Source: Asanoa ferruginea (GTDB taxonomy: Bacteria; Actinomycetota; Actinomycetes; Mycobacteriales; Micromonosporaceae). Taken from it: a DNA stretch of 64,000 bases. The notes beneath the pieces are model-generated. The model was given only the letters and a program-made list of their open reading frames with translations. It was not told the origin of the DNA and did no database searches. This document shows, piece after piece, positions 35,853-44,733 of this stretch (position 1 is the stretch's first letter; each line of letters begins with the position of its first letter). Where the stretch lies: contig NZ_QUMQ01000001.1 in the NCBI RefSeq assembly GCF_003387075.1, forward strand, positions 434,001-498,000, read 5' to 3'. A program made the position numbers and the translations under genes.

Positions 35853-37508
35853 TCACCAGACCGGGATGTAGAACAGCAGGGAAAGTGCCAGCGCGACGCC
35901 GCCGAGCAGCAACGGCGACCGGTACCAGACCGCGTCGCCGGCGAGCACGTCGCCCTTCAGGTCGACGCCGCCCACCCCGTTGACCAGACCGCGCAACTCG
36001 CTCTCCGGCTTGGGCGCGGTGAACTTGCTGATCGCGAAGGCCGCGACGAGGACGGTCACGAACGCCAGGCCGGCACCCCAGAAGCTCTCCTCCAGGTCGG
36101 TGTCGAACGGCAATGCCCCGCCCAGATAGAGGAAGTACGTCGCCAGCGCCACGACCGTGCCCGACAGCAGCGACCAGAAGCCCGCGACGGCGGTCATCCG
36201 CTTCCAGAACATGCCGACGATGAACGTGGCGAACAGCGGGGCGTTGAACACCGAGAACAGCGCCTGGATGTAGTTCATGATGTTGCTGAACCCGGCCGCG
36301 ATGAACGCCGTGCCGATGCCGACCACCACACCACCGAGGGTCGCTGTCCGACCGACCCGGATGTAGTAGTCGTCGGAGCGCTCCTTCCGCACGTACGTCT
36401 GCCAGATGTCGTAGGTGAAGACGGTGTTGAAGCCGCTGACGTTGGCCGCCATGCCGGCCATGAACGAGGCCATCAGGCCGGTGACCGCGATGCCGAGCAC
36501 GCCGTTGGGCAGCAGGTCGTTCATCAGCAGCGGGATCGCGTTGTTGTAGACCAGGTCGCCGTCGTCGGCGCCGAGGCCCTTCACCGTGACGACCGCGATC
36601 AGGCCGGGAATCACCGTGATGATCGGGATCAAGAGCTTCGGGAAGGCGGCGATCAGCGGCGTACGCCGGGCGGCGCTCATGTTGCGGGCCGACAGCGCCC
36701 GCTGCACCTCGGCGAAGTTGGTGGTCCAGTAGCCGAACGAGAGCACGAACCCGAGCCCGAAGACGATGCCGAGCCAGTGCGCGCCGAGCGGGTTGTCGGA
36801 CGAGCCGGTGTCGGCCCAGGCGTGCAGGCCGGCCTCGCCCAGGTCGGTGTTCCGGACCTTGTCGAACAGACCGTCGATGCCGCCGACCTTGACCAGGCCG
36901 ATCACGGTGATCGGGATGAGCCCGGCCAGGATCACGAAGAACTGGAGCACCTCGTTGTAGATCGCCGAGGTCAGCCCACCGATGCTGATGTAGGTCAGCA
37001 CGATCGCCGCGCCCGCGATGATGGAGATCCACAGCGGCCAGCCGAGCAGCGCGTCGAGCACGAGGGCGAGCGCGTAGAGGTTGACGCCGGCGATCAGCAT
37101 CTGGGCGACCGCGAAGCTGAGCGCGTTGAACACGTGGGTCGGCCGGTTGAACCGCCGGCGCAGGTATTCCGGCACCGAGCGGACCTTGGAGCCGTAGTAG
37201 AACGGCATCATCACGATGCCCAGGAAGACCATCGCCGGCACGGCGCCGATCCAGTAGTAGTGCACGGTCATGATGCCGTACTGGGCGCCGTTGGCGGCCA
37301 TGCCGATGATTTCCAGCGCGCCGAGGTTGGCCGAGACGAACGCGAGCCCGGTCACCCACGCCGGCAGCGAACGCCCGGAGAGGAAGAAGTCGACGCTCGT
37401 CTTGATGGCCCGCCGGGCGGCGAAGCCGACCCCGAGCACGGTCGCGAAGTAGAGCGCGAGCAGCACGTAGTCCAAGACGTTGAGGTTGAGTCGCAGCCCA
37501 CCGTCCAC
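35853..37508 (-). CDS. Sodium/solute symporter (SSS family)
   Basis: 551 residues with about 14 hydrophobic helices. SSS hallmarks include FFLSGRSLPAWVTGLAFVSANLGALEIIGMA near the N-terminus, ISIGGLTSAIYNEVLQFF, and GFNTVFTYDIWQ. The pattern is closest to the vSGLT/Na+-galactose branch, so a sugar or similar organic solute is likely but not fixed. GTG 37508 with AAAGGGG upstream. Divergent from the anchored secreted-protein gene. Confidence 0.87.
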   Translation of the reverse strand: MDGGLRLNLNVLDYVLLALYFATVLGVGFAARRAIKTSVDFFLSGRSLPAWVTGLAFVSANLGALEIIGMAANGAQYGIMTVHYYWIGAVPAMVFLGIVMMPFYYGSKVRSVPEYLRRRFNRPTHVFNALSFAVAQMLIAGVNLYALALVLDALLGWPLWISIIAGAAIVLTYISIGGLTSAIYNEVLQFFVILAGLIPITVIGLVKVGGIDGLFDKVRNTDLGEAGLHAWADTGSSDNPLGAHWLGIVFGLGFVLSFGYWTTNFAEVQRALSARNMSAARRTPLIAAFPKLLIPIITVIPGLIAVVTVKGLGADDGDLVYNNAIPLLMNDLLPNGVLGIAVTGLMASFMAGMAANVSGFNTVFTYDIWQTYVRKERSDDYYIRVGRTATLGGVVVGIGTAFIAAGFSNIMNYIQALFSVFNAPLFATFIVGMFWKRMTAVAGFWSLLSGTVVALATYFLYLGGALPFDTDLEESFWGAGLAFVTVLVAAFAISKFTAPKPESELRGLVNGVGGVDLKGDVLAGDAVWYRSPLLLGGVALALSLLFYIPVW

Positions 37509-37647
37509 ACCGTCCCCTTTCGCCCGCCGGTCCGAACGGCTCGGATCGATCGCGGGCGGAACTACCCGGGTCGGTGTTCGCGAAAACTCTTCAGATCGGC
37601 GGCGTTGCCGCTGTCGGCTTTCCGCTCTGGGTCGTTGGCCGTGGAAG

Positions 37648-37669
37648 GGACATCATGGACACGATGTCC
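37648..37669. promoter_or_regulatory. Inverted repeat upstream of the secreted-protein gene
   Basis: GGACATC and GATGTCC form 7-bp arms around 8 nt, 30 bp before ATG 37699, in the divergent gap with the symporter gene. Could be an operator or a small leader hairpin; no regulator gene is adjacent. Confidence 0.35.
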
Positions 37670-37698
37670 TGGACGCAACGACGCCCGCGGGAGTGGTC

Positions 37699-38370
37699 AT
37701 GAAGCGCTTGGGAACGATCGTCGTCCTGGTGGTCGGGCTGGCGGCCGGCGCCGGGCTCTACTTCGCCAACGAGTCGCTGACGGTGGCGCCGAAACCGGTG
37801 TCGGCGCCGGCCCGGGCCGAGCCGCCGGCCGCGACGCCTGCACCGACCTCCTCCCCCACCAACCCGCCCGCCGATCGGGCGGTGACGCCGCCGCCGGTCA
37901 AGGGCCAGGCACAGGAGAAGGTCACCGTGACCTGGGCCGGTTCGGTGCGCGGCGGCCGGGCCAGCATCGCGATCGCGGTCAAGGACGGCGCGGCGATCGC
38001 CTACCTCTGCGACGGCAACCGGGTCGAGGCGTGGTTCCAGGGCACCGCGGTCGACGAACGGCTCGCCCTGGTCGGCGAAGAGGGCCGGGTCAGTGGATCG
38101 TTCGACGCCAAGCGGGCCAAGGGCACGGTCACCGTCGGCCGCGCTACCTACGCGTTCGACGTCGCCGCGGTGCGCAAGCCGTCCGGGCTCTACCGCGCGA
38201 CGGCCGAGGTGCGCAACGCCAAGGTCCGCGGCGGGTGGATCGTGGTCGACGGGCAGCAGGTCGGCATCCTCGAGGTCAACGGCGAGCCGCAGCCGGCGCC
38301 GCCGCTGGAGCTGCCGGCCGGTTCCGTGACCGTCAACGGCGAACGCGTCGAGGCCACGCCGCTCGGCTGA
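37699..38370 (+). CDS. Membrane-anchored secreted protein of unknown function
   Basis: 223 residues from ATG 37699 (GGGAG 5 nt upstream). An N-terminal helix (about 4-22), a Pro/Ala/Thr linker (about 30-70), and a compact domain of about 130 residues with WAGSVRGGRASIAIAVKDGAAIAYLCDG and a C-terminal beta segment. The C-terminal domain looks beta-rich and extracellular. I recognise no family with confidence. The stop is 27 bp from the convergent acidic-protein gene. Confidence 0.72.
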   Translation: MKRLGTIVVLVVGLAAGAGLYFANESLTVAPKPVSAPARAEPPAATPAPTSSPTNPPADRAVTPPPVKGQAQEKVTVTWAGSVRGGRASIAIAVKDGAAIAYLCDGNRVEAWFQGTAVDERLALVGEEGRVSGSFDAKRAKGTVTVGRATYAFDVAAVRKPSGLYRATAEVRNAKVRGGWIVVDGQQVGILEVNGEPQPAPPLELPAGSVTVNGERVEATPLG

Positions 38371-38397
38371 GCGGCATGGCCTCGGGGCGATCGGGTG

Positions 38398-39387
38398 TCA
38401 GCTCTGCAACATCCGGTCCAGGAAGTCGCGGTAGCGGCGGACCACCACTCGCAACTGCTCGGTGTCGGCACCCTCGGTGGCCTCCCAGCCGCCGAGGCCG
38501 GTGCGCATCGCGGCGACCGCCTCGACCAACGCGTCGGCTGCCTCTTCGGCCAGGCCCTGCGCCTCGCCGGCCGCGCCGCGCGGGTCGTCGACGAAGCGGA
38601 GTTGCACCTCGCGCCAGCGGTCCCGGAAGCCCTGGGCGGCCTCGACCGCGACCAGGGCGGTGACCGGCTCGGCGTCGACCTCGCCGGGCATCAGCTCGGT
38701 GTGCTCGTCGGCCACGTGGTCGCTGTCGGTGTCGGTCGTCGCCTCGGCCACGGCCAGGTCGTCCTCGACCGGTGCGTCGTCGACCCGGTCCTCGTGAACC
38801 CGGTCCTCGTCAAAGCGGTCCTCGTCGACCCGGTCTTCGACCGCCTCGGCGTCGGTCCGGGTGTCAGTGCGGTTGTTCGCCATCGCCGCCGCCGCGGCGG
38901 TGCCACCGGCCGTGGCCGCGCCGAACGCGACCGGAGTCAGAGCCGAGTCGGAGAACACCGGCCCGTCGTAGCCGTCGCGGTCGGTCTCGTCGCGGTCGGT
39001 CTCCTCGTTTCGCTCCCGGTCCAGCTCGGAGCTGTCGACCCCGGCCCGGTCGGCGTCGGTGTCGACGGGGGTGGCGAGCACCGGCTCGTCGTACCCGGTG
39101 CGCTCCTCGTCTTCGGTTTCCTCATCGCGGTCTTCCTCGTCGACGGTCGCGTCGACGTCTTCGACCCGGTCGTCGTCCTCGTCAGCCGTCACCACGTTGT
39201 CGTGGTAACCGGCCTCCGCGACGCTGTTCTCGTGGTGGCCCGCGTCGGCTTCGACCGCGTCGTCGACGCCGTCGCCGTCGGTGTCCCGCTCGTCGATCTC
39301 GTCGTCGGGCGCGGTGCGCTGCACCGGCACCGGGTCGGAGCGCACCGCTTCGGGGTATTCGTCGTTGCGCTGGTCCTGGTAGGTCAT
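38398..39387 (-). CDS. Highly acidic protein with a C-terminal module shared with its neighbour
   Basis: 329 residues from ATG 39387 (GAGGAG 7 nt upstream). Residues about 1-220 are low-complexity and very rich in Asp and Glu, with repeats such as DRVDEDRFDEDRVHEDRVDD, interrupted by a short Ala/Gly hydrophobic run (FGAATAGGTAAAAAMA). The last 100 residues are helical and include RWREVQLRFVDDPRGAAGEA and TEQLRVVVRRYRDFL. The same module ends the next gene downstream of 39404. Function unknown. Confidence 0.75.
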   Translation of the reverse strand: MTYQDQRNDEYPEAVRSDPVPVQRTAPDDEIDERDTDGDGVDDAVEADAGHHENSVAEAGYHDNVVTADEDDDRVEDVDATVDEEDRDEETEDEERTGYDEPVLATPVDTDADRAGVDSSELDRERNEETDRDETDRDGYDGPVFSDSALTPVAFGAATAGGTAAAAAMANNRTDTRTDAEAVEDRVDEDRFDEDRVHEDRVDDAPVEDDLAVAEATTDTDSDHVADEHTELMPGEVDAEPVTALVAVEAAQGFRDRWREVQLRFVDDPRGAAGEAQGLAEEAADALVEAVAAMRTGLGGWEATEGADTEQLRVVVRRYRDFLDRMLQS

Positions 39388-39403
39388 GGGGGATCTCCTC
39401 GAG

Positions 39404-39982
39404 TTAGCGGGCGTCGTCGGTAACGGGACCGTCGGTGCTGTGGGTGGGTACGGGCTCGTCACCGAGCAGCTCAGCGACGAGAGAGCGGTAGTGGACGACG
39501 GCCTGGCGGAGCTGCTCGGTGCTCGCCTCGCCGCGCTCGTTGGCGAGATGGATCTCGTGCGCCTCGCGATAGTTACCGAGCGTGCGGGCATGCTCGACGG
39601 AGAGGTGGGCGAGCTGGTCGTCGTAGTCCTCGGTCGGGTAGCCGCGCTCGGCGACCAGGCGGGTCACCAGCTCGTCGGCGGAGCCGACCGCGCGGGCGGG
39701 GTCGTCGACGAAGAGCACCTGGAGCTCTTCCCATGCCTGTGCGTAGCGGTCGCGCGACTCCGCGCTCAACGGGGTGAGCGTCAGCTCGGCGTGCCGGCGC
39801 TCGCGTTCGCGCAGCTCACGCTCGGCGGACGACCGGCTGTCCTGTTCTTCGACGACCCGGTCGTATTCCGGGCCGAACCGCTCGCGCAGGGCCCGGCGGC
39901 GCATCGCGTTCCACGCGAAGATGCCGAGCGCGACGAGCACCACGATGACGATGACGAGAACGACAATCTGGGTGGGCGACAT
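39404..39982 (-). CDS. Membrane-anchored protein with the same C-terminal module
   Basis: 192 residues: one N-terminal transmembrane helix (about 6-25), a charged helical region, then AWEELQVLFVDDPARAVGSA and STEQLRQAVVHYRSLVAELL, which align with the C-terminal module of the acidic protein encoded immediately downstream (16 nt gap). The pair forms one transcription unit, divergent from the conservon. ATG 39982 with GGAGG about 5-6 nt upstream. Function unknown. Confidence 0.78.
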   Translation of the reverse strand: MSPTQIVVLVIVIVVLVALGIFAWNAMRRRALRERFGPEYDRVVEEQDSRSSAERELRERERRHAELTLTPLSAESRDRYAQAWEELQVLFVDDPARAVGSADELVTRLVAERGYPTEDYDDQLAHLSVEHARTLGNYREAHEIHLANERGEASTEQLRQAVVHYRSLVAELLGDEPVPTHSTDGPVTDDAR

Positions 39983-40209
39983 GGCGTTCCTCCTTCGCCA
40001 GGGTTATTTCCCAGATGGCAACGGTCGCCAATCGCGTATCGCGGGACTAGTTCGGAAATCTCAAACGGACATCGACGTCCGGCTGTAGTGCCAACGGGCG
40101 CATTTGCGTATCCTGCCCAAGGCGCATGCGGTTCGGCGGTGTCGGCTTTCTGGCGGGAGCGGGCAGGTCGCGTGTCGTCGCTCCTGCCAAACCCCTCGGG
40201 CGAGGACTG

Positions 40210-43200
40210 ATGAATTCGCGCAGCTGGTCGATCCGTTCGAAGATCATTTCCCTGGTCGCCGTGCCGATCGCCGCGCTCACCGCATTGTGGATCTTCGCGA
40301 CCACGTTGACGCTGGGTCCGGCGCTCAGCCTGCTGTCCGCGCAAGGTTTGCTCGACGACATCGGCAAGCCCGGTGAAAACGTCGTGTCCGCCTTGCAGCA
40401 GGAACGCCGACTGTCGCTTATCTACCTGGCCGGAAAGAGCAGCCCGGAACGGCTCGCCACCCAGCGCGCGGTGACCGACGACGCGATCGGCGAGTTCCGC
40501 CGCAGGTCCTCCGGTGCCAACACCAGTGACCTGCTGTCCACCCGGCTGGCGCAGCTCGACCAGGCGTTCGCGGTGCTGCCCTCGGGCCGCAACTTCATCG
40601 ACCGTCGCGACATGGACAAGGCCGGCGCGCTCGGCCTCTACAACGGCGTGATCGACTCGGCGTTCCGGGCGTTCTCCGTGCTGGTCGCGCTGCCCGACGA
40701 GCAACTCGGCCGCGAGGGTCGGGCGGTCACCTCGCTCGGCCGCGCCCGCGAGGTGCTGGCCCGCGCCGACGCGCTGCTGGGCGGCGTGTTCGCCGGCGGC
40801 CGGTTCGGCGAAGACGAGCACGGCCAGCTCGTGCAGATCATCGGCACCGAGCGCTACCTCTACGAGTCGGCGATCGCTGACCTGCCCGACGACGACCGCG
40901 GCCAATACAACCAGCTCACCGAGGGTGCCGCGTTCAGCCAGCTCAACGGCATGCTCGACACGCTGGTGAGCAAGGGCCGCGACAAGGCGGAGCCACCGGT
41001 GACGGCGACCGAGTGGCAGTCGTCCTACGACACGGTGCAACACGCCCTGCGCGACTTCGAGCTCGACGCGTCCGACCGGCTCGCCGACCGTGCCGTCCCG
41101 GTCGCGACCGGCATCCTGATCCGGCTCGCGCTGGCCGGCGTCCTCGGCCTGATCGCCGTCGGCATCGCGCTCTACGTCTCGATCCGGGTCGGCCGCGGCC
41201 TGATCCGTCGCCTGGTCGGGCTGCGGGCCACCGCGCTCGAGCTGGCCGACGACCGGCTGCCCGCCCTGATCGGCCGGCTGCGCCGCGGGCAGGAGGTCGA
41301 CGTCGACGCGGAGTCGCCGCCACTCGAATACGGCAGCGACGAGCTGGGCCAGGTGGGGCACGCGTTTGCCGCGGTCCAGCGCACGGCGGTCCGGTCGGCG
41401 GTCGACGAGGCGGCGCTGCGGCGGGGCCTCAGCGAGGTCTTCCTCAACATCGCCCGGCGCAGCCAGACGCTGCTGCACCGCCAGCTCGCCCTGCTCGACA
41501 AGATGGAACGGCGCACCACCGACCCCGACGAGCTGGGCGACCTGTTCCGCGTCGACCACCTGGCCACCCGCATGCGCCGACACGCCGAAGACCTCGTCGT
41601 GCTGGCCGGCGCCGCACCGGGCCGCGGCTGGCGGGTCCCGGTCCCGATGATCGACGTCATCCGCGGCGCGGTGTCCGAGGTGGAGGATTATCCGCGGGTC
41701 AACATCGTGGCCGTCGAGCCCGCCGCGGTCGCCGGCCGCGCGGTCGCCGACGTCATCCACCTGCTGGCCGAGCTGATCGAAAACGCCACCTCCTTCTCGC
41801 CGCCGCACACCAAGGTGCACGTGGCCGGCCAGGCGGTGCCCAACGGCTACGCGATCGAGATCGAAGACCGCGGCCTCGGCATGCCGCCGGAAGCGATCGC
41901 CGAGGCCAACCAGCGGCTCTCCGAGCCGCCCGAGTTCGACCCGGCCAACTCCGCGCGCCTGGGCCTGTTCGTGGTGGCCCAGCTCGGTGCCCGCCATGGC
42001 GTCCGCGTGCAGCTCCGCCCCTCCCCCTACGGCGGCGTGACCGCGGTCGCGCTGCTGCCGACGGCGCTGATCGGCGCCGGCTCGGGAGCGCTGGCCCTGC
42101 CCGGCCGGGCCTCCGGTGACCAGTCCGACCGCGCCCTGCCGGCCGGCGACACCGACGCGGTCCTGGTGCCCGGCGAGACCGCCGACGACGCACCGGTGTG
42201 GACGGTTCCCGACGGCGCCTTGACCGCGCCCGGCGACGGCGGCGCGTTGAGCTCCGCACCGCGGGCCAACTGGCCGACCGCACTGTCCGGCGGCCTGACC
42301 CGCCGCAAGCCGGACGCCGCGCCCACGTCGTCGATCCCCGCCTCGACGGTCCCGACCTCGAGCTTCTCCACGCCGCCCAGATCCGGCGGATCGACGCCGC
42401 CCGCGTCGCCGTGGGCCGGGTCCAACTCGGCGGAACGGACGTGGGGTGGATCCCCTTCTGCGGGATCGACCCCCGGCGGACCGACCTGGGCCGGGGCAAC
42501 CGCGGGCGGATCGACCCCAGGCGGGCCGACCGCCGGCGGATCGAACTCGGCCGGATCGACCCCAGGCGGGCCGACCGCTGGCGGATCGAACTCGGCCGGC
42601 TCGGTCCCGAGCGGGTCGTCGGCGGCTGACGTCGCCGCGCAGCCCACGCCGGCGATGGGCCTGCCGGTGCAGCGCCGCCGGCGCCCGACGGAGGAGGCGA
42701 CCACGGAACTCGTCGTCGGCGAAGACGGGCTGCCCCGGCGCAACCGTCAGCGCCACCTCGCGCCGCAGCTCCGCCGCCCGACCGACGATCCGAGCGGCGA
42801 GATCTCCGGTGGCTTCGCGGCCGGCTTCGGCGGCCCGACCATGCCGACCTCGGCGCCGCCCGCCCCGCGTGATCCGGAAGAGGTGCGGGCCCGCATGTCG
42901 GCCCTCCAGGCCGGCACCAGCCGCGGCCGCCAGGAGAGCGCCGCCGCGGCCGCACCGATGTGGACACCGCCCGCACCGGGCAGGGCAAAGGAACTCGACG
43001 ACTCCACCCGGGCGGTGCGGATCCGCACAGGCCCGGGCGGGGCTCCGGACGCGTCTGGCACGCCAGTCGCCGGAAACGGTGCGTCGGGTGAACTTCCCGA
43101 CCAGACGGAGGGGAACGGCGCCACGACGCCGCCCGTACCCTCTGATCAGAGATCGTCACCGCGCGACGAGAACGACCGGTCGCAGCTCAATGATCCATCC

Positions 43201-43215
43201 GGAAAGGACGCGTAA
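40210..43215 (+). CDS. cvnA: Conservon sensor histidine-kinase-like protein (CvnA) with NIT domain
   Basis: 1001 residues from ATG 40210 (GCGAGG upstream). A first helix (about 13-35), a nitrate/nitrite-sensing-type extracellular domain (about 45-295), a second helix (about 298-322), a HAMP-like region, and an HATPase_c domain (about 515-640: ELIENATSFSPPHT, EDRGLGMPP, LGLFVVAQLGARHGV). The phosphoacceptor His region is poorly conserved, as is usual in this class. The last 350 residues are Pro/Gly/Ser-rich and disordered and include a 45-bp coding repeat. It is the first gene of a four-gene conservon. Confidence 0.9.
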   Translation: MNSRSWSIRSKIISLVAVPIAALTALWIFATTLTLGPALSLLSAQGLLDDIGKPGENVVSALQQERRLSLIYLAGKSSPERLATQRAVTDDAIGEFRRRSSGANTSDLLSTRLAQLDQAFAVLPSGRNFIDRRDMDKAGALGLYNGVIDSAFRAFSVLVALPDEQLGREGRAVTSLGRAREVLARADALLGGVFAGGRFGEDEHGQLVQIIGTERYLYESAIADLPDDDRGQYNQLTEGAAFSQLNGMLDTLVSKGRDKAEPPVTATEWQSSYDTVQHALRDFELDASDRLADRAVPVATGILIRLALAGVLGLIAVGIALYVSIRVGRGLIRRLVGLRATALELADDRLPALIGRLRRGQEVDVDAESPPLEYGSDELGQVGHAFAAVQRTAVRSAVDEAALRRGLSEVFLNIARRSQTLLHRQLALLDKMERRTTDPDELGDLFRVDHLATRMRRHAEDLVVLAGAAPGRGWRVPVPMIDVIRGAVSEVEDYPRVNIVAVEPAAVAGRAVADVIHLLAELIENATSFSPPHTKVHVAGQAVPNGYAIEIEDRGLGMPPEAIAEANQRLSEPPEFDPANSARLGLFVVAQLGARHGVRVQLRPSPYGGVTAVALLPTALIGAGSGALALPGRASGDQSDRALPAGDTDAVLVPGETADDAPVWTVPDGALTAPGDGGALSSAPRANWPTALSGGLTRRKPDAAPTSSIPASTVPTSSFSTPPRSGGSTPPASPWAGSNSAERTWGGSPSAGSTPGGPTWAGATAGGSTPGGPTAGGSNSAGSTPGGPTAGGSNSAGSVPSGSSAADVAAQPTPAMGLPVQRRRRPTEEATTELVVGEDGLPRRNRQRHLAPQLRRPTDDPSGEISGGFAAGFGGPTMPTSAPPAPRDPEEVRARMSALQAGTSRGRQESAAAAAPMWTPPAPGRAKELDDSTRAVRIRTGPGGAPDASGTPVAGNGASGELPDQTEGNGATTPPVPSDQRSSPRDENDRSQLNDPSGKDA
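42508..42597 (+). repeat. 45-bp coding repeat in cvnA (two near-identical copies)
   Basis: The 45-bp segments at 42508-42552 and 42553-42597 differ by one base and encode the 15-residue unit GSTPGGPTAGGSNSA. Weaker copies flank them. They lie in the disordered C-terminal tail of the kinase. Confidence 0.85.
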
Positions 43216-43650
43216 GTGACGCAGACGACCAGGCCGCAGTCCAACCTCGACTGGCTGCTCGAAGACCTTGTCGCCCGCGTGCCCGGGGCGCAGCAGGCGA
43301 TCGTGCTCTCCGCCGACGGGCTGCTGATGGGGTCGACCAGCGGGCTCGAGCGCGACGACGCCGAGCACCTGGCCGCGATGGCGGCCGGCTTCCAGAGCCT
43401 CGCCAAGGGCGCCAGCCGGCACTTCGACGCCGGCCCCGTGCGGCAGACGATGGTCGAGATGGAGCAGGCCTACCTGTTCGTGACCGCCGCCGGCTCGGGC
43501 GCCTGCCTGGCGCTGCTGGCGACGGCGGAGACCGACATCGGCCTGGTCGCCTACGAGATGGCCATGCTGGTCACCCGGGTCGGCCAGAACCTGACCGCGC
43601 CGGCCCGGATCCCGCCGATCCCGCCGCCAGGGAGTCCCGATGGCGGCTGA
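43216..43650 (+). CDS. cvnB: Roadblock/LC7 domain protein (CvnB)
   Basis: 144 residues of the MglB/roadblock family, including LDWLLEDLVARVPGAQQAIVLSADGLLM and ACLALLATAETDIGLVAYEM. In the related MglA/MglB pair this fold acts on a small GTPase; here the partner is the GTPase two genes on. GTG 43216 follows the cvnA stop directly, and its end overlaps cvnC by 11 nt. Confidence 0.93.
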   Translation: MTQTTRPQSNLDWLLEDLVARVPGAQQAIVLSADGLLMGSTSGLERDDAEHLAAMAAGFQSLAKGASRHFDAGPVRQTMVEMEQAYLFVTAAGSGACLALLATAETDIGLVAYEMAMLVTRVGQNLTAPARIPPIPPPGSPDGG

Positions 43651-44023
43651 TTCCCGGCCTCCCGGCCCCGACTGGCTCGACGTGGACGCCGGGCCGGTCG
43701 TCCGCCCCTACACGGTGACGGGTGGCCGGGTCCGACCGGAACGCGGCTTCGACCTGGTGGCGTTCGTGGTCGCGGCGCCGCTCGACCGGGTCGACCTGGC
43801 GCCGTTACAGCCCGAACACCGCCTCATCATCGAGGTCGCACAGCGTCCGGTGGCGGTGGCCGAGTTGGCCGCCCGCGTCGACCTGGCGCTGGGCGTCGTC
43901 CGGATCCTGCTCAGTGATTTGCTCAGCGCGGGTCTGGTGGTCTCCTACGAGCCCCAGCCCGCGGCTGCCCTTCCCAACCACGACATCCTCCAGGCGGTGG
44001 TCAATGGACTCCGTGCGCTCTGA
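43640..44023 (+). CDS. cvnC: DUF742 protein (CvnC)
   Basis: 127 residues; RPYTVTGGRVRP (about residues 16-27) opens the DUF742 domain and AELAARVDLALGVVRILLSDLLSAGLV forms a winged-helix-like core. It is the third conservon component. It overlaps cvnB at its start and cvnD at its end (20 nt), so the whole operon is tightly coupled. Confidence 0.92.
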   Translation: MAADSRPPGPDWLDVDAGPVVRPYTVTGGRVRPERGFDLVAFVVAAPLDRVDLAPLQPEHRLIIEVAQRPVAVAELAARVDLALGVVRILLSDLLSAGLVVSYEPQPAAALPNHDILQAVVNGLRAL

Positions 44024-44603
44024 CCGCACAGGCGAGGGGCAGCACATCCCGATCGCCCTGAAAATCCTGATCGCGGGCGGCTTCGGCGTGGGCAAAACCA
44101 CGCTGGTCGGCGCCGTGAGCGAAATCCGGCCGCTGCAGACCGAAGAGGTGCTCAGCTCGGTCAGCGAGGGCACCGACGACGTCTCCGGCGTGGAGAGCAA
44201 GACCACCACGACGGTGGCGATGGATTTCGGCCGGATCACGATCAACGAAGACCTACAGGTCTACCTGTTCGGCACGCCCGGCCAGGACCGCTTCTGGTTC
44301 CTCTGGGACGAGCTGGCCTTCGGCGCGCTGGGCGCGGTCGTGCTGGCCGACACCCGCCGGCTGGCCGACTGCTTCCCGTCGGTCGACTACTTCGAGACCC
44401 GCAACACCCCGTTCGTCGTGGGCGTCAACTGTTTCGACGGCCTGCAACGGCACAGCCCCGACTCGGTCCGCAACGCCCTCGACCTTGATCCAGACGTCCC
44501 GGTCCTGCTCTGCGACGCCCGCGAGCGCCAGTCGGGCAAAGACCTGCTGATCGCCCTGGTCGAACACGTCGCCACCCGCCGCGACCGGGTGGCTGCCCGG
44601 TAG
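44004..44603 (+). CDS. cvnD: Conservon small GTPase (CvnD)
   Basis: 199 residues. G1 is GGFGVGKTT (about residues 27-35), G3 is FGTPGQDRFW and G4 appears as VGVNCFD (NCFD in place of NKxD). This is the usual form for the ATP/GTP-binding protein of conservons. ATG 44004 lies inside the end of cvnC; GTG 44013 is a possible alternative. It probably cycles on and off the membrane complex with CvnA and CvnB. Confidence 0.92.
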   Translation: MDSVRSDRTGEGQHIPIALKILIAGGFGVGKTTLVGAVSEIRPLQTEEVLSSVSEGTDDVSGVESKTTTTVAMDFGRITINEDLQVYLFGTPGQDRFWFLWDELAFGALGAVVLADTRRLADCFPSVDYFETRNTPFVVGVNCFDGLQRHSPDSVRNALDLDPDVPVLLCDARERQSGKDLLIALVEHVATRRDRVAAR

Positions 44604-44733
44604 CCCGAAACACCCCATTCAGGCACGAACGACGCCCACCCCTACCCCGGTTCGATCGCGATCGGTGGTGGGGCTGGGCGCGGCGTGTCAGTCTTAGGTG
44701 CGGGTCGACCCGGCCTCTGACGGGGGTGGATCA

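Noticed and set aside
37699-37712. LacI-like core AAGCGCTT at the start of the secreted-protein gene
   Set aside because: It lies inside codons 2-5 and the flanks do not fit the CebR or AglR-type palindromes.
39781-42756. 991-codon minus-strand reading frame opposite cvnA
   Set aside because: It is antisense to the well-supported conservon kinase and has no domain or ribosome site.
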